Shown here one piece after another: positions 63,027 to 64,000 of a stretch of DNA of 64,000 nucleotides (position 1 is the stretch's first letter; each line of letters starts with the position of its first letter). The stretch is from Flaviflagellibacter rhizophilus (GTDB lineage Bacteria; Pseudomonadota; Alphaproteobacteria; Rhizobiales; Methylopilaceae). A program made the translations under genes and the position numbers. The DNA is taken from NCBI RefSeq assembly GCF_033898525.1, contig NZ_JAXAFJ010000006.1:62001-126000 (forward strand), written 5' to 3'. Below the pieces are notes generated by a model. It was given only the letters and a program-made list of their open reading frames with translations, did not search any database and was not told the DNA's origin.

Positions 63027-63040
63027 ATTCTCCTGAACTA

Positions 63041-63074
63041 AAAAAGCCCCGGAGCGTTTGCTCCGGGGCTTTTT
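63041..63074. terminator. bidirectional rho-independent terminator
   Basis: AAAAAGCCCCGGAGC pairs perfectly (15 bp) with GCTCCGGGGCTTTTT around GTTT, giving U-runs on both strands. It serves the porin on the plus strand and the lytic transglycosylase on the minus strand. Confidence 0.92.
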
Positions 63075-63118
63075 CTTGTTCTGATTTGGGGTGATTGTCT
63101 CAGCCGCGTGCAGGCGCT

Positions 63119-64000
63119 CTATCCCTGTCCCCGGCGAAGATCCGCGTCGATGTTCTGCGGCGCCCGCACACCGAAGCGTGCGCGGTAGACCTGCACGTTC
63201 TCCATAACGCGCTGAACGTAATTGCGCGTTTCGGTGAAAGGTATCCGCTCCACCCAGTCCACCGGATCGACCGATGGGTTGCGCGGATCGCCGTAGCGCT
63301 GCACCCATTCGCGCACGCGACCGGGCCCGGCATTGTAGGCCACGAATGTGAGGATGTAGGAGCCGTCGTAGTTCGTCGCCAATTCGCCGAGATGCGCCGC
63401 GCCAAGCGTGGCGTTGAAGGTCGGCTCGTTGAGTCGCTTGGCATCGAAGGGCATGCCGACCTTGGACGCTGTCCGCCGGGCAGTCTCCGGCAGCATCTGG
63501 AGCAGGCCTTTCGCGCCGGCGCCTGACGCGGCAGACGGATGGAAGCCGCTCTCCTGCCGTGCGATGGCGTGCACGACCGAAGCCTCTATGGAAGGTCCGA
63601 CCGGCTTGAACGCGGGCACACCGTTGGTGGGCCAGGACGCGGCTTCAAGCGGGAAGCCGTTCGCCACGCCGGCCTTGCCGACCGCCAGAAGGGAACGGGG
63701 ATCCTTGTTCTTATCCGCGAGCTCCGCCAGAAGCGCGAGGCTTTCCGCGTCCCGCAGGTTCTCCGCTGTTTCCATGAACAGCGGTATCGCCTTGTCCCTG
63801 TTGCCAGTCGCGTAGAGCAGCCGGAGAGCGCGCGCTACTGACGAGCGGTCGAACGCCGCTCGTGCGGAAGCGGAAGGCTTCACCACGCCGACCGGAACGT
63901 TCCCGCCACCCAGACGCGCCTTGGCCAACTGCCCGTAATAGGTTGACCCATACGCCGCCGCAGACGCGAAGTAGGACTGCGCAGCGCCGCGATTGCCGGC
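63119..64000 (-). CDS. soluble lytic transglycosylase, C-terminal part (5' end beyond the window)
   Basis: The frame is open to base 64000 and continues outside; upstream residues AAQSYFASAAAYGSTYYGQLAKARLG belong to the helical U-domain of Slt70-like enzymes. The catalytic SLT domain is complete: IARQESGFHPSAASGAGAKGLLQMLPETA with the catalytic Glu, then FVAYNAGPGRVREWVQRYGDP and FTETRNYVQRVMENVQVYRARF. It cleaves peptidoglycan with 1,6-anhydro product formation in the periplasm. Confidence 0.9.
   Translation of the reverse strand, partial: AGNRGAAQSYFASAAAYGSTYYGQLAKARLGGGNVPVGVVKPSASARAAFDRSSVARALRLLYATGNRDKAIPLFMETAENLRDAESLALLAELADKNKDPRSLLAVGKAGVANGFPLEAASWPTNGVPAFKPVGPSIEASVVHAIARQESGFHPSAASGAGAKGLLQMLPETARRTASKVGMPFDAKRLNEPTFNATLGAAHLGELATNYDGSYILTFVAYNAGPGRVREWVQRYGDPRNPSVDPVDWVERIPFTETRNYVQRVMENVQVYRARFGVRAPQNIDADLRRGQG

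Noticed and set aside
61412..63028. 538-codon minus-strand open frame opposite the porin
   Set aside because: The plus strand encodes a porin with signal peptide, ribosome site and terminators. The opposite frame is open only through codon bias.

Overview
The window looks like a chromosomal segment of an alphaproteobacterium of the Hyphomicrobiales (Rhizobiales) type. Evidence is the high-GC coding sequence, a Rhizobiales-style porin with the conserved N-terminal two-cysteine segment, an Omp25/Omp31-like beta barrel, a PleC/DivJ-like kinase, DUF2865 and DUF2059 proteins, a class II DAHP synthase and the TctABC, PadR-RND and RpiR gene sets. The genus cannot be fixed from the sequence alone.

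Layout. 1-4093 is the distal end of a prophage or gene-transfer-agent-like element: a tail-type protein with an SGNH esterase domain, then a lysis cassette (GH19-type endolysin, 3TM holin, two small membrane proteins). 4.3-15.3 kb is core genome: an outer-membrane barrel, dusA, a TSUP permease, a histidine kinase, an ECF sigma / anti-sigma / periplasmic metal-sensor operon preceded by a tiny secreted His/Cys peptide, apbC-otsB-otsA-DUF971, and an L,D-transpeptidase. 15.4-22.45 kb is a genomic island bracketed by a 102-104 bp direct repeat, each copy holding a tRNA-Val gene. The left copy reads anticodon GAC and has 2 extra nt in the acceptor strand; the right copy reads CAC and is canonical. 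The island carries a tyrosine integrase broken by an in-frame amber codon, a serine-recombinase remnant, an XRE regulator with a palindromic operator, and about nine unrecognised genes, in visibly AT-richer DNA.

22.5-47.3 kb is core metabolism and transport: a FUSC/DUF1656/HlyD aromatic-acid type efflux set, gph, a fossil succinate-semialdehyde dehydrogenase with its catalytic middle deleted, rpiA, tctCBA, glutathione reductase, an EamA transporter, class II DAHP synthase, NAD synthetase, cysS-cimA, a LOG protein, a LysM protein, an Atm1-type ABC exporter and psd-pssA (phosphatidylethanolamine synthesis). 47.3-64 kb holds a padR-RND operon divergent from a VOC dioxygenase with a 31-bp near-perfect palindrome between them, an RpiR regulator, an exported sulfurtransferase followed by a YeeE/YedE-type transporter, tRNA-Gln(CTG), a second RND pump, a porin and the 3' part of a soluble lytic transglycosylase.

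The most unusual content is the tRNA-Val island with its disabled integrase, the small exported His/Cys peptide heading the metal-sensing sigma operon, and the ALDH fossil. No CRISPR array, rRNA or intact insertion sequence was seen.
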